A DNA stretch of 64,000 bases from contig NBIV01000057.1 of the NCBI GenBank assembly GCA_003194525.1, positions 310,001-374,000 on the forward strand. The letters run 5' to 3'. Of the stretch, positions 42,180 through 53,953 are shown piece after piece (positions within the stretch are counted from its first letter, which is position 1; every line of letters begins with the position of its first letter). The stretch is from Gracilariopsis chorda (Eukaryota > Rhodophyta > Florideophyceae > Gracilariales > Gracilariaceae). Made by a program: the position numbers and the translations under genes. The notes beneath the pieces are model-generated. The model worked only from the letters and a program-made list of their open reading frames with translations, was not told where the DNA came from and made no database searches.

Positions 42180-43520
42180 GAACTCAACCGATTTCGACAC
42201 AGCAACCGTCTTCTGGGAGACAAAATGTTACCCAGACACTTTTAAAGTTTGAAACCAACCATACAGGCACGGCAACGGTCCTCGCGTCCGGTACAAGTTT
42301 TCCGCGCAGGAATCAAGATGTTATTTGCAAATCGTTTATTTGCCGGCAGTCTCCAGTCAGCCTGATCTGAACGGAGATCCTGACCATAATAGCTCCAATG
42401 AAGGAATCTCCGACTGCAACAAGCGCGACCGTCGGGGTACACAGTCCGGTTCGGATTGCAAGAGCCGTGGCGGGAAGAGAGCTTACCACTGCAAACGCAG
42501 ACATAACCCTTTGGACTTAAACACAGACAAAACGGAAACATCAGAATCCAAAGAGGACTCTTCCCACTCGGACGAGGGAGCAAGCGACGACTCGCGAGGT
42601 TTGCATCACCGTTCAGGCAAAAGTTCGCTTAAGTGGCTGAAGCCACTCAACGACTTGTTCAGGGTGGGAGTAGACTACCGGTCATATCGCCTTATCAAGA
42701 ATTCCGCATGGTTAGATGCCTGGGTGGCAAAGAAAATTGGCCTCTATCACAAGAAGCTGGATGTCCAGGTCAAGGGGCGCCCGTTCTCCTGATCGGACCC
42801 CACTGCCATATTGAGCATTTTGCAGCGGTTTAAGCCTGAATGTGACCATAACGGGATGACAGAGGGAGCAGCCGTTTGAGGTTTCCAGTTCTATCTTACT
42901 GGACCGGCACATGCATTGGTTCAATCCCGTATTACGGTGGAAACCAATGCGATCAACGTCAGTAAGTGGAAAACGTTGCGCACATACTAAGACATGCTGC
43001 ACTTTCTGTTGACCACTTATGCTACCAATAGGGTCATTGCCGATGTATACGCCAAGTTGATTACCTATCAGAAATCCATAGGTATTTCCGAAACGAAACT
43101 CGCCCGGAAACGCTGGGATAAGGAACTCAGTTGCTGATCGTGTTATCAGATCGAAGTTTGAAGTTCATCTTTGTGGAGAACGTGCTGCCGCCCATACCAT
43201 CAAAGGTCAGAAATCACCTGATAACCCATCTGCACATCAGACTGAATGCATCAGCCTGGTATGTGGAATCGTACGGCGACACGCACCGTGCAGCCAAATG
43301 GCAATCAGTCCGCATGGAATCTCTCCGAACTCGTCGTTGTGTCTCACGATCAGGAGCTATGAGCCTGGAGAACGATTTGGACGAGAAGGATTCAGAGATA
43401 CTGAGTGGCCAAGCGTTCGCAGTTGGCGGCGGTAGCAGCATACCATCCCCTCCCATCACACCAACCTCCACAAAATCTCAATCTTTCCGAGTGGTCCAAT
43501 TTGCTGCACCAAAGTGAGTC
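42180..43520 (+). pseudogene. gag: Element D gag, right of the B insertion
   Basis: A basic and Ser/Asp-rich stretch (DKTETSESKEDSSHSDEGAS) is followed by LKWLKPLNDLFRVGVDYRSY, matching the start of the Gag core in element A (LRELKCNNTLYKRLVSYRYY). Later pieces to about 43,520 are frameshifted. The 5' piece lies left of element B at about 33,070-33,182 and joins in frame across the GAAC target site. Confidence 0.6.
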
Positions 43521-43998
43521 GTAGCCGCAGTATCCGCATGATAATTGGACAAACCGTGCTATATTTTCATTTCCCGAAACTTGGACCACTGTCGCATGCG
43601 AACCCCGTAGGCACGGGCAGCCTTTTTGCCAGCACGGGAAGCTAATTATACCCTATGCCGTGAAGAAGCCTATTACAACTTCCCAAGAACTCCGTCCGGC
43701 AACGCGAGCAGCACTAGTTCCGCAAGGGCTTGTATGGGTATACGTCAAGGCCAAACCCAGCCCTTAACACTATTCCAAGTCCGACCGAGAGCACAATACT
43801 ATCCATTCCAGCCCGTGAGCATTGAGATGTCATCCGCTCCAGAAAACTAGCTGCAGGGTGCGTAGAGGTGACTCACCTCCCGAGGCCTCAAACTCTCAAT
43901 GAGAACACCGAGCGGCCTCACAATGAATCCGATTAGAGACCGCCGGCTCCAAAGGAAGACGACCGCACGGACTTAACACAAAATCCGGAGATCCGGTA

Positions 43999-45590
43999 GT
44001 GCTGTTCAGCAGAGCGCATTACAAAGTCCGCTTTTTGGTCGGCCTTGACTCTCAGAAGCAACTTCCCGTCCCTGGTGTTCTTGGCAATGGCCTGGGACCA
44101 AACCTTCTCCATGCAAACACTCTTCCGCCCGGATGGCAGTCAAAGCTGTTAACCAAACCGAATCCGAATATAACGGATGCGTCCCGTAACCATATGCGGA
44201 CTTTAAGCGCCATTCGCCCTTATATCCTAATCAGTAAGCTAGAAGTGTGGGACCAGTTTCTGGTCCCCACAAATCTAGCCACATCTTGGTTGTTATGAAC
44301 AACCTTCATTGTTCAGATCTTGGCAGTCATATACCAATAGCCGAAAAATGTTGCTTTCCATCATTCCTGACCAGTTGCTCTACTTTCGGCAATAGCACGG
44401 TTTCAAACCAATAACTTTCACCAGTCTTGCAAGACAACGGACTAATCGATCTCCAATAAGATTCGAGTAGGCCGAGTGGTTACTATATCGCATATGACCC
44501 AAGCTGAAGTGCAGGTAACAGCCAACGTTGGAGTAACTTCAATCTCCCAACTCAATCTGAAAACGCTCAAGAAACACCTGATGCTCATGGCCAACGACAT
44601 TATAGAACTTATAGTGAAGCAGTCATTTCCAGTACTCGTCTCCAATTTTGGACATGCACCCATCCATCTGGAAATGAACACCATAGTCGGACTGGCTATG
44701 CCCGAACCGATTGCCTTCATTTGCCCTACCCCATTCGTCGAGGACGGAGAAACAAGGGAGGCGGGATACAATCTCTCCCAATCAGATCAGGCGCAGAAGC
44801 CTGCAAGGCCAGAACCTGCTATTGGAAGAATAAAGTCCTTATAGGAGATAAACAAAACACCGAACGGGAAAGAATCACCGACTTTCTCGAACCTTTTGCG
44901 TACATGTGGGATGGACACCTGGAGTCCATCACAATTTCCAAACACCACATACACCTGTAAGGGGATTCCAAACCCATCTTTCTGATTTATTACCGCGCGG
45001 GACAAAAAAAGCATGCGCTAGAAAGGGAAGAAGATAACAACTCCGCCCGCGTGTAATACAGCCATCGTGCGCAGAATAGGCAAGTCCTGTCGTATTCGCG
45101 CCGAAGAAAGACGGCACTCTACGCTTCTGCGCTGAATACCGCTTCCTCAACGCGATGAACTTACGGGATACTTACCCAATACCGAGAATGGATGAGTGCA
45201 TCGAATACATAGAATATGCAGTGCTATTCACTACTTTGGAGGCCAATAGTGGTTATTGGCAATGCAACGTTGATGAGTCCGATCGGGATGAAACTACGTT
45301 CACTTCCTACATGGGATTGTTTCGCTCCAATGCCATTCTTTCTCAAGAACGCACCTGCTACCTTTCAGAGGACGCTTGATATCATCCTTTCACGGGTTTT
45401 ATGGCCGTTCGCTTTAGGTTTTGTAGACAACGTCATTTTATATTCCCAATTGGTTCAAGAGTATTTCGGACATGTAAAAACAGTATTGAAACTCCTCCAC
45501 TCGGCCTACATTACACTACGGTTGAAAACGTTCTATTTCTTCCACCAAGTCTTCGACGACCTTGCCCGCATTAACCGTCCGGGATAATAA
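43999..45590 (+). pseudogene. pol: Element D protease and reverse transcriptase, inactive
   Basis: The protease remnant at 43,999-44,298 reads HYKVRFLVGLDS and then GNGLGPNLL where an active copy has DTGAGPNFI. A pre-RT linker follows (44,476-44,844), then FAYMWDGHLESIT. Reverse transcriptase pieces at 45,155-45,587 include DTYPIPRMDECIEYIEY and a catalytic box changed to FVDNVILYS, with the second Asp lost. Several frame changes occur. Confidence 0.75.
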
Positions 45591-45680
45591 CAAGTATCCA
45601 GCAAGGCGTGTAACGTCTTGCAATAGGAGAAACACCCTACGAACCAGGCGGAGCTACGGTCGTTCCTTCGCCTTTGAAAC

Positions 45681-47990
45681 GTGTTCCATCTGTTTCTTGA
45701 CGGTTTTGCTCGCATTGGTAGTCCTCTTATTCGGAAACTGGAGAAAGAACACCCATTCGGGTTCGAAATTCTGACCGGTACGGAATATGAGGCTTTCAAA
45801 GAGCTGTGTCAAAGCCTCATACGGCCACCCATATTGGCACTTTCTCGTAAGGGCCGTAGGAAAGTCCTAGATAGAGACGCTTGTAACACCCAAGTCAGAC
45901 ACTGTCTTCTAGCCGGAGGGCGACCTTCGCCCGATCGGATACTGGAGCCACTCACTAGTAAAACCCGAGCGGGCCTACTCTGCAACCCAATGAAAATGTT
46001 TGGGCGTCTTGTGGGCCATTCTTCACCTTCGACCGTACTCTGAAGCTACACGGTTCACACCCCACACGAACCATCACGCAATACGATGGATCTTGAATTT
46101 AGCAGATGCGTCCGGACGGTTAACGAGATGGAGACTTCTCATGGAGTACGAATTTGACGTAGTTCACCCACAGGGAGTAAAGCAACAAGCAGCCAATGCT
46201 CCTTCCAGAGTCCGTACAGATGGGTAAGAAACCAAGCCACTAGAAGATGAAGTACTGTGCATGTTGACGGACATTACGAACGAGACGGATAATGAGTATA
46301 ACGTGACCATGGTGTCCTAAGACGGTGGGAAGAAGCCAGTAATAGTGTACTGGACACAATACAAACCGAACGGTATAGGCCTCCCAGCAGTACTCAAGGC
46401 CAATGAAGAGATGCAAGAAATCGTCTAGATAAGGGTATAAGAGTTTGTACAGGAACAGAAGAATGATCCGCTTTGCAGGTCCGCACTGGCAAAAGTCGGA
46501 GACTGCATATAATTATTCTATATCAACCGAGTCGGGATAGTGATACGGGAAGCTCCACTAGATGGAGCTCTCCAATGGTACGTACCGGAAAATCTGCGGT
46601 CCAGGTTATTGTACCAGTGCCCATATCAGCGGTTTGTCGAACAGTTTGTCCCAAGAAGATGTATTCCACGTTGCGACGAGATTACTACTGGAATGGCCAA
46701 AGATGTGTTTCAGAGCTTTCGGGATTGTCGCACTTGTGTCCCCAGAAGGGGGATTCGAGAGCGCCATCATAAGCTACTGAAGCTCTTTCCTGCAGCGGGG
46801 CAGCTGGAGTGAGTTGCAATGGATATCCTCGGTCCATTCACAAAGTCCGCAAAAGGGCACCAGTATATTATGGCCATTACTAATCGGTTTACAAAGTTCT
46901 GCCTAACGGTTCTCCTGAAGTCTATTACGGCCGCAGCCGTAGGGCAGACTTTTCTGGAGAACTGGGATTACCCGTACGTAATACTGTTGTATTTGGTGAC
47001 CGATAACGGCAGTCAATTCTTCTCGTAGTTTTTGAGGCGGTGTGCAACATACTAGCCGTAAAGCACTTGACCGCTACAGCCTACCACCCGCAAACAAACG
47101 GGCAAGACAAACGGTTCAACAAGATGCCCGTTGAACGCCTCTGCCACTATGTAGCGGAGCACAAGACCGAGTGGCACGAGTTTTTTGCAACCGTTAACCT
47201 ATGCATATAATGTGCAGGTGCATAAGAAAACGGGCAAAACACCCTTCGATCTGGTACTCTCATGGCATCCGCCCGGTCTCCAAGTAGAAAAATCTCGGAC
47301 AGCCATCCCTGATCACGAACCAGAAAACCTCTCCACCGCGCAGGTACACCGGTATATTCTATCACGACTTCGAGGCGCCCTATCATCTGCTATGACGAGA
47401 ACCACCCAAGCCGAGCTCCAGTATAAGAGAGACTTTGATAAAACCGTACGGACATTCCCCAAATTGTGCCTAGGCGACAAAGTCTATGTTGACCAACCAG
47501 AATGGATGTCGTCGGCCCCTGAAGAGCAGGTCGACGAATACACCCGTAATTATCGGAGACGTGTTCCAAAAATTCACGGACCATTCTCGGTCGTGACCGC
47601 ATCGAAAGACATGGTCCTCATAAACGACGACGGTATCGAGAACCGCGTCAGAAATGAACGTGTAACGCGGGTACCACGGTAAGCAGTTAGCTCATCTCAC
47701 ACGTCCGAAACGGCCATGCCATGGTTCTCTGTCCTGGACGTTGATCCGGACGGTCAATTTGCGGATGAAGCCGCCAACCCACCGACAACGAACTCAACGC
47801 CGCAATCCCACACAATCGACAAAATTATTGGTCAATAAGAGACGTAAACCGGGACGCAGTACTGAGTGCGCTGGTTTGGATACCAATGGAGCTACGATAA
47901 CTACAAACCACCCGCCCACATTTCGCACAACTTCATTGACCGTTACTGGTGCCATAGAAAGCGTCACCAAGTGGCAACCGTGCCGTCCAA
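45681..47990 (+). pseudogene. pol: Element D RNase H, integrase and chromodomain remnants
   Basis: RNase H fragments lie at 45,681-46,227 (HLRPYSEATRFTPHTNHHAI, then ASGRLTRWRLLMEYEFDVVH). Integrase fragments include MDILGPFTKSAKGHQYIMAI (46,819), VTDNGSQF (about 46,998), HPQTNGQDKRFNK, where E is lost, and a 165-codon C-terminal part (47,185-47,682). A degraded chromodomain is visible at about 47,810-47,965 (VRWFGYQWSYDNYKPPAHIS). Unlike A and C there is only a short spacer between integrase and chromodomain. Confidence 0.75.
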
Positions 47991-48304
47991 CTACCCGCAT
48001 GGGGCGCGCGCACTCTCGAGAAAGGGGGTGGGGACGGGCAGGTGGAACGTAAAACGGGGTGGGAAGCGGAACTCGCCCGTCCGTGGTTGGTTTTTCTTAT
48101 GTACACCTCTTGGCGCTGGACGAAACAGTTTGCCGCACCCTCCCTGGTTGTATACCATCTCACATATGCTACCCAAAAGACCGAGCAGCCCCACTCTCTG
48201 GGTTGGGCCTGCTGAGATCAACCGCACAGGAAACAGGAATCCCAAGTTTACTCAAGAATGTTATTGGCTCCACATACAACGGACGCGAATCTCCCTGCCC
48301 GAAT

Positions 48305-51081
48305 CTAAGGAACTCCACGGCGACCACCACGCACGCGATCGTGAATGGTAGTTTGAGTCCTGGCCAACTGGCACGGAACAGGAGGAAGGCCACCATCCCG
48401 AATGGACACCGAACGGACCGTCTCGGGCTCCAAGAAGACCAAACAGGGTGCACGGGGCACGGGAGCCTGTGGAAACCGCTCATCCCAATTGGTTGCAGCA
48501 GCTGCAATAGCAAGTGCTATAGAGACACCGCTCTGACCAGCATCAACAGAAGCGCCACCGGCACCGCTCGGACCAGCACCTGAAAGGGGATCACCGGAAA
48601 ACATTTCGGCTGCGTTGGCTCCAGAAGCGTTGTAGAGATTTGTAATGGCCTCCTGGGCAAAACGCTCGGCTTCAGCCCAGACAGTGAGCTCATCGATGGT
48701 GCGCGGGTCCCCAGTCGGAGAATCTTGCGTCTTGGGCGGTTGATGACGCGCGATTGCGGTAGGAAAGGTATCCCGGGCGTCCATGGCGGTCTCGGGATCA
48801 AACGCCTCTGCCGTCATGAGGTAACGGCCATAGATCTCCAAACTTCGGAAGGTATGAGTACGACTATTCCCCATGAGATCCATCTGGGACTTCGGGGTAC
48901 AATGATGGGTCTGTCCACTATGGTGCACGCGAGGAATCCAGTTACAGGCGAAAAGAAGGGCATCACGAAGTGAGTCAAAAGCGGGCTCCCCAACTATCAC
49001 ACACACCGTAAAAAAAGAGGCGAGCGCTTCCTAGATCTTGGGTTCCATATCGAGTGGGTCGGTCTGAGACCCTGCCTCAACACGATAGCGAACTGGTGCG
49101 GGTGTGTAAGCAGGCGCAGGAGCCGGAACCGAATGGAACCCGGTCAGAGCCCATGCCGAGACCGAAGGCAGAAGCAAAGGAGGTGCAGTTGACTGACCAC
49201 TCGGGGTACGACCAAGAACGACGGTTGGCGTAGCATCTGCAAAGTCAGTGCTCATATAGGAGAATGGCCTTTGTGAAAGTGAGTTAATGTGAAGGAACCA
49301 GGGGGTCTGAGATGACAGAGGTCGGATCATTGCTGGCTCGCCTATCACCTCGCTTAGCTTGGTTTCAGTGGAAGAGATACCAGGGGACCTACCGACTTCC
49401 AAGGTACGTGATCTCAGGTCTACTTATGTAGTAATTTTAATTAATGTTTTAGGATAGTTCTCGGAGGTCAGAGCGCCTCGTCGACCATATAGGTTGGCTA
49501 GAGTGCCGTCGACCTCCGAAGAGTAAAGAAAAGCACCACCGCAGTCTTCTTGCTATCGTATGCAGCTATTACACGCCAAAGGCCTCCAAACCATCACTCT
49601 AATTCTTCCTACCTGTAGGGACTTGAGCTAGCGCCCACCAATTGCCCCTCGCCGCCAGTTGGTGCCCGCGTTACCAGAAGACCCAGTGGAATGTCACCCC
49701 AATGGCGGTCTCTCTGCCGCTACTACCCCTCATTAGACTACTAATCCAGTTCATCAAAGGCAGTAGTACTCTACTAAAGCTCAAGTACCCGCCCGGGAAG
49801 TAATCCGAAACCTTAACCTCTTTCCAGAACTGGCGGTGATCAGTTGGTAACAATCGACGGGTAACTGGGCCGTTAATACTGTGAGCGGGAATCGTGGCGA
49901 ATGAATCCGCGTCGAATTAGTGCCACAGGAAAGCAGTAGAATAAGACCAATTGGTCTCCAAAGAGTAGCGGAGAAGCATTTCAGCGTTTCGCGGCCGGAA
50001 CTTTGACCCTCGGAGGATGTTCTGAACTCCGATCTGGCGGATGATGTCCACCAATGCCACTGGTAACGAAAAAAAAACGACCATAGTGCGGATAATCATC
50101 GAATGTATACAACCAAGCGTCTAGATCACGGGTAAATATGGTCACCGCATCCAATGCGGTCTGGATAAACGCCAAAAAAGCGAGCAGGGCCCACTCCACG
50201 TAGACTATCTGGAAAACCTGATCAGAAAAAGGTCTCTGCTTAAGGACCTCGGACTTGTGATATTCTAGAACGGGCGGAGTTGGGACCTCAAGGTTGCAGG
50301 TTACCTAATAGTTCATCCATCTCTGACAGCTCGGCAGGTATACTCCCACGCAATTACTAGCGGCCAGGTCATGGAACTCCACATTGTGTCAAACCTAGTA
50401 GTACCCAAGGCACGACCAGATTCGGGCTTCAGTCACAGCATTATCAACCCACTTGGCACGCTTGAGCCAGTAAAGGCGGTGGGAATGAGGCTCGAACACA
50501 ATCAGCTGAAGCAAATTGTACCGACCGGCCGGGGGATACTACGGGCCATCCTGCATCCGAGGCAGCAGGCGCCGCAAGCGAGACTGATACTCAACCTCTT
50601 TTGGGTACCGTAAGTACGGCATGTCACAAATACCGAATGTTCGAACGAGGGCATAACCGCGCGGGAAAGGGGAATTTGCCTAGCGTGCTATCCATGAATC
50701 TTCATCAGTCCGCTTGGGATTCCGTACGTTCAGCTCTGCAAGGTTTTGCACGGACGGATTGCGGGAGACCCGCACGGCATGGACATAGTTGCCGGACAGC
50801 CTCTGCTTTTCCAAAGACTGACATTAGTGGCTCTCGTTCCTAACGGGCGGGAGTAAATACTAGCTGGTTGCGGTGATCAAGCTGCTGGCCCGGTAGCGGG
50901 AGGGTGCGCCAAACTGTAGGTGGACTTGTTGACGGGCCGCACGGGCACGCATAGGATCTATTGGTGACGGAATGGTTTCGGAACCCACCAAAGACGGGAG
51001 CGGTATCGAAAACAGAAGACCGGGCGGTACTGAGAAGGGAGGTGAAAGAGAAGGTGCATCCGTCATGGTGGCGGTAATCAT
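48305..51081 (-). pseudogene. Antisense ORF region of element D, decayed
   Basis: On the strand opposite to pol, pieces match the aORFs of B and C in order. GYY and HNVEF at about 50,410, then GVYLP, NLEVPTPPVLEY (about 50,300) and VEWALLAFLAFIQTALDAV (50,199) correspond in C to GYFIPYQNVEIE, GRYVALP, IELPPVLRY and TEWAARTAAYILNEAYDQY. A long frame from 49,402 to 48,305, broken by one stop, holds the C-terminal half, including ITNLYNASGANAAEMFSGD against IARFLRGAGLSAAEVSGD in C. The middle is about 1 kb longer than in C, so it has an insertion or a different layout. Similarity is lower than between B and C. Confidence 0.5.
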
Positions 51082-52145
51082 ATTAAACCAACGAATAACG
51101 TGAACGCAGACTGATTAGATGGACAAGACGAATAGTTGGAACGCTAAAGGTTTCGTGAAAATACCACAACGGGGATCGGCGAGGTATTGGCATATAGGTA
51201 CAGGTCTTGGAATATAGGTCACCACCGCCGCCGGTGTGTTCCAATTTAATTGGAGACCGAACGGCGCTCAGACCGTCCCACCCACACAACCCCCATCAAC
51301 TAGAACATGCGCAACTCCGACTAGACGGGCATCCTAACGCGCACCTTCTCTTGCACTTCCCCACTCTTTCCCTTTACGGCTATAACTGCGGACCCCAATG
51401 GAGAAGGCATTGGCTCTGAGAGTCCAACCGGGGAACACCCGGCAGGAGCACTGCCTTCTGGGTATAAATGACCAAACAGACGCTGACTCAGGCCAAGCAC
51501 ATCTTGCATAACTGCCAGCTGAGCCCGACCGATCATATTCCCTGCTGCTTTGCTTTACCTAACCAATCCTTGCCGAATGAGATGTTTTGGAATACGCCCT
51601 TGTTTCTCACTCACATTTGTTCAGACGATCATCCTCCTTTGCTACGCATCAAGAACCTGGCATTACAACCCTTTAAGCTCCATCATTATTTCTGCACCCC
51701 GTCGCCAGTACGCCGTCTTCCACTGACTTCAACCCATTTGTCCCATCACGGCATGCTTCTCTTTTTCAATCTATCTCGTATTGGTGTTGCGTATCAGCGC
51801 GTATTTTCATGGTACAGCATCCATCCGCAGCTTGTGCGTTTGCTACAACAAATGTGTGTAAAAATATGGGAGGTTCAAAGAATGGTCAAGGAATAGGTCA
51901 GGAGGAACATGGAATCACTGTAGAGAACTGGGACACATACTCAGAGGATTAAGTTACTGCACCTTCTTCACCCAAGGTATCTTGAAATGCAGTAATGGTA
52001 CTACCACGCTGAAAAAGGTATTTGTTGTTGACATTCGCTCCCACAGATTCTCTGCAATTCACACTAACCCTCATTTTTTTGCTAATTGACCGCATTAAAC
52101 CTTTTCATGAAAATCGGAGACTTTCGAGTAAATCGCATTGTTTGA
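51082..52145. other. Unassigned region between element D and the hAT remnant
   Basis: It should contain the 3' LTR of element D, but no LTR boundary or matching partner was found. GGCATATAGG at about 51,189 weakly resembles GGTATATAGG at about 32,423, in front of the candidate D primer site. A 142-codon frame at 51,468-51,896 is unrecognised. Confidence 0.3.
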
Positions 52146-53953
52146 CTACAGAAATCCCTCCAAAGCGACATCCGTATGATTCTGATGGTTATAATCTCTC
52201 TCCGATAGAAGAACAGATAAATTGCTCTCTACCGTAGTGGTCCCAGGAAATATTGTAGCTAGTCCCCCGCAGAATTCATTTAGTTTCGTGAACTTGGGCA
52301 TAACATATTGCCATGACTTCTGGAACGAATTATCTCCCTCCAGAACTTTATTGCTCAAATTAGATATATGCTGCTGGATAGCGGAGTCACGCCGCATTGT
52401 ATCTTCAAATTCGACAAATGCTGCCTCGATATCATTTATATCTTCTTCAATGTGAGTGCATAACAAACTCGAATTCTGTGAATTAGAAATCAAAAAGAAT
52501 TCTCGCGGGCGTATTTTGAGAGATCCTGGGGAGAGTGGGTCCAGTTTGGGATTCATTGGGTGCATTACGGGCATTACTTTCGGCTGTGATTGCCGAAAGC
52601 CGCAGATAAACAGACAAGAACAATGATGCAAGGGTGGTAATGACATTTTGTTTCTTGGTCTCTGAAAGAGCACTAAAGTCACCAAAAACCTGAGTGCTTA
52701 TATACATCAAGAAACTCGCACAGCAGTAGCGCCAACCAGGTAGTTTTCTTCTTCAGCAGCAACGTCCATCTCTGACACTCTCGTTAAGATATCCATGCCC
52801 TGTAACAGACCCTTTATGTCACTTATTCTACGAATATCATCCCAAAGTGGACGAAAATGACTGCACTTTTCACAAATTAACATGTCCTTTCCCTGTATAG
52901 AATGAAAAAAAACGTTCACACACGACAAAAGCCTTGAACGTCCTGAGAGCACCACCCACCAAGAACTTGTTGGAAACACGATTGGAGTAGTACAAAAGTG
53001 CTCAATATACTAACACACTTTCACTTTGTGTTTTGAAAGCCACTTAAGGACGTTTCTTATAGATAGCCATTGCGTAGACGCTACCAAGAGACAGGTATTC
53101 TTCATCTCACTCCTGAAATTTGACTGCCTCCGGAAGAAGCCAATAATGCGGCAGAGAGTAGTATAGAACTGATCTAGAAGAGATCCAGTCATCACATCTT
53201 GAATTATGAAGTCCAATTGGTAAGTAGCACAGCATATGCAGAAATCGACAGTACCGGCCCCTGTTATCTGCCGATCATATTAGCGGCGCCGTCCGTAGCC
53301 ACTGAAATTAGCTTCGTGGCCCATCCGTCACCAACCAATGCCGCCAAAGCAGTTGCGATAACTTCAAAAATAGCCTGGATAGTGTGAGACTCGTAGAAAA
53401 GAATAGCAATAACATGAATACTAGTGACCATGCCATTCACAAGAAGACTAATCTGAACATCAATATAGGCATTGACATGATCAGTTTCTGTATCGAATGC
53501 AAGTAAATAAGCACAGCAAGCACTGTTACGTAGAAGGTCTGCAATTCTTTGCAAGATAATGAAAACGACAGCGTGCACGTAGTGAAAACTCATTCGTTCC
53601 GACAAGCTAAGTAGAGCGGCTAACCCCTGTACTGTCTTCTTTATTCGGGCTGATTTGCAAGCTTAGCGGAAAAGGCTTCCCTACGAGACATTTGCGAACG
53701 TCATCTTAAAGTTTGAACCTTTATTCATATTCAAGTTCTCTATACTATGAGTAGGATCAAGTGAACATAAGCACTTCCTCTTAATCCGTTGGAGGTAAAT
53801 GTTTTTGGACAGAAAGTGATCTAGAAAAACTACCTTCACTGTTTCTGGGTCGATAATAAATGAAATTTTATCATCTTGGTCAAAAAGGGCTTGGATTGCT
53901 TCGGTGTAGGGTATTTCAATATTAAAAAATATTATCTTCTCTTTGCTGGACAA
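52146..53953 (-). pseudogene. hAT-type transposase, decayed
   Basis: Read on minus, pieces at 53,953-53,681, 53,605-53,264, 53,216-53,010, 52,979-52,707 and 52,685-52,146 follow in two frames separated by stops. VATDGAANMIGR (about 53,300) has the catalytic Asp context, STQWLSIRNVLKWL is the typical middle motif, and the end reads FPGTTTVESNLSVL with ALEGFL, the C-terminal dimerisation region of hAT transposases. The total of about 600 codons fits the family. Terminal repeats were not found. Confidence 0.65.

Larger units (their letters stand above)
33060..51081 (+). mobile_element. Element D: old chromovirus, plus strand, interrupted by element B
   Basis: Gag, protease, reverse transcriptase, RNase H, integrase and chromodomain remnants run on plus from 42,180 to about 47,990. 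A homologous antisense ORF runs on minus from 51,081 to 48,305. Left of element B, at 33,074, the frame reads MRTDVSDTG, matching a Gag position (LRTDVNSLLE in B, LRADVNTVLE in A), so the 5' piece of D's gag lies left of the insertion. Catalytic residues are lost in protease (DTGAGPN replaced by GNGLGPN) and reverse transcriptase (FVDN). LTRs could not be delimited, so both ends are approximate. Confidence 0.65.

Noticed and set aside
51468-51896. 142-codon plus-strand frame after element D
   Set aside because: No recognisable motif and no counterpart in the other elements. It is retained only as part of the unassigned region.
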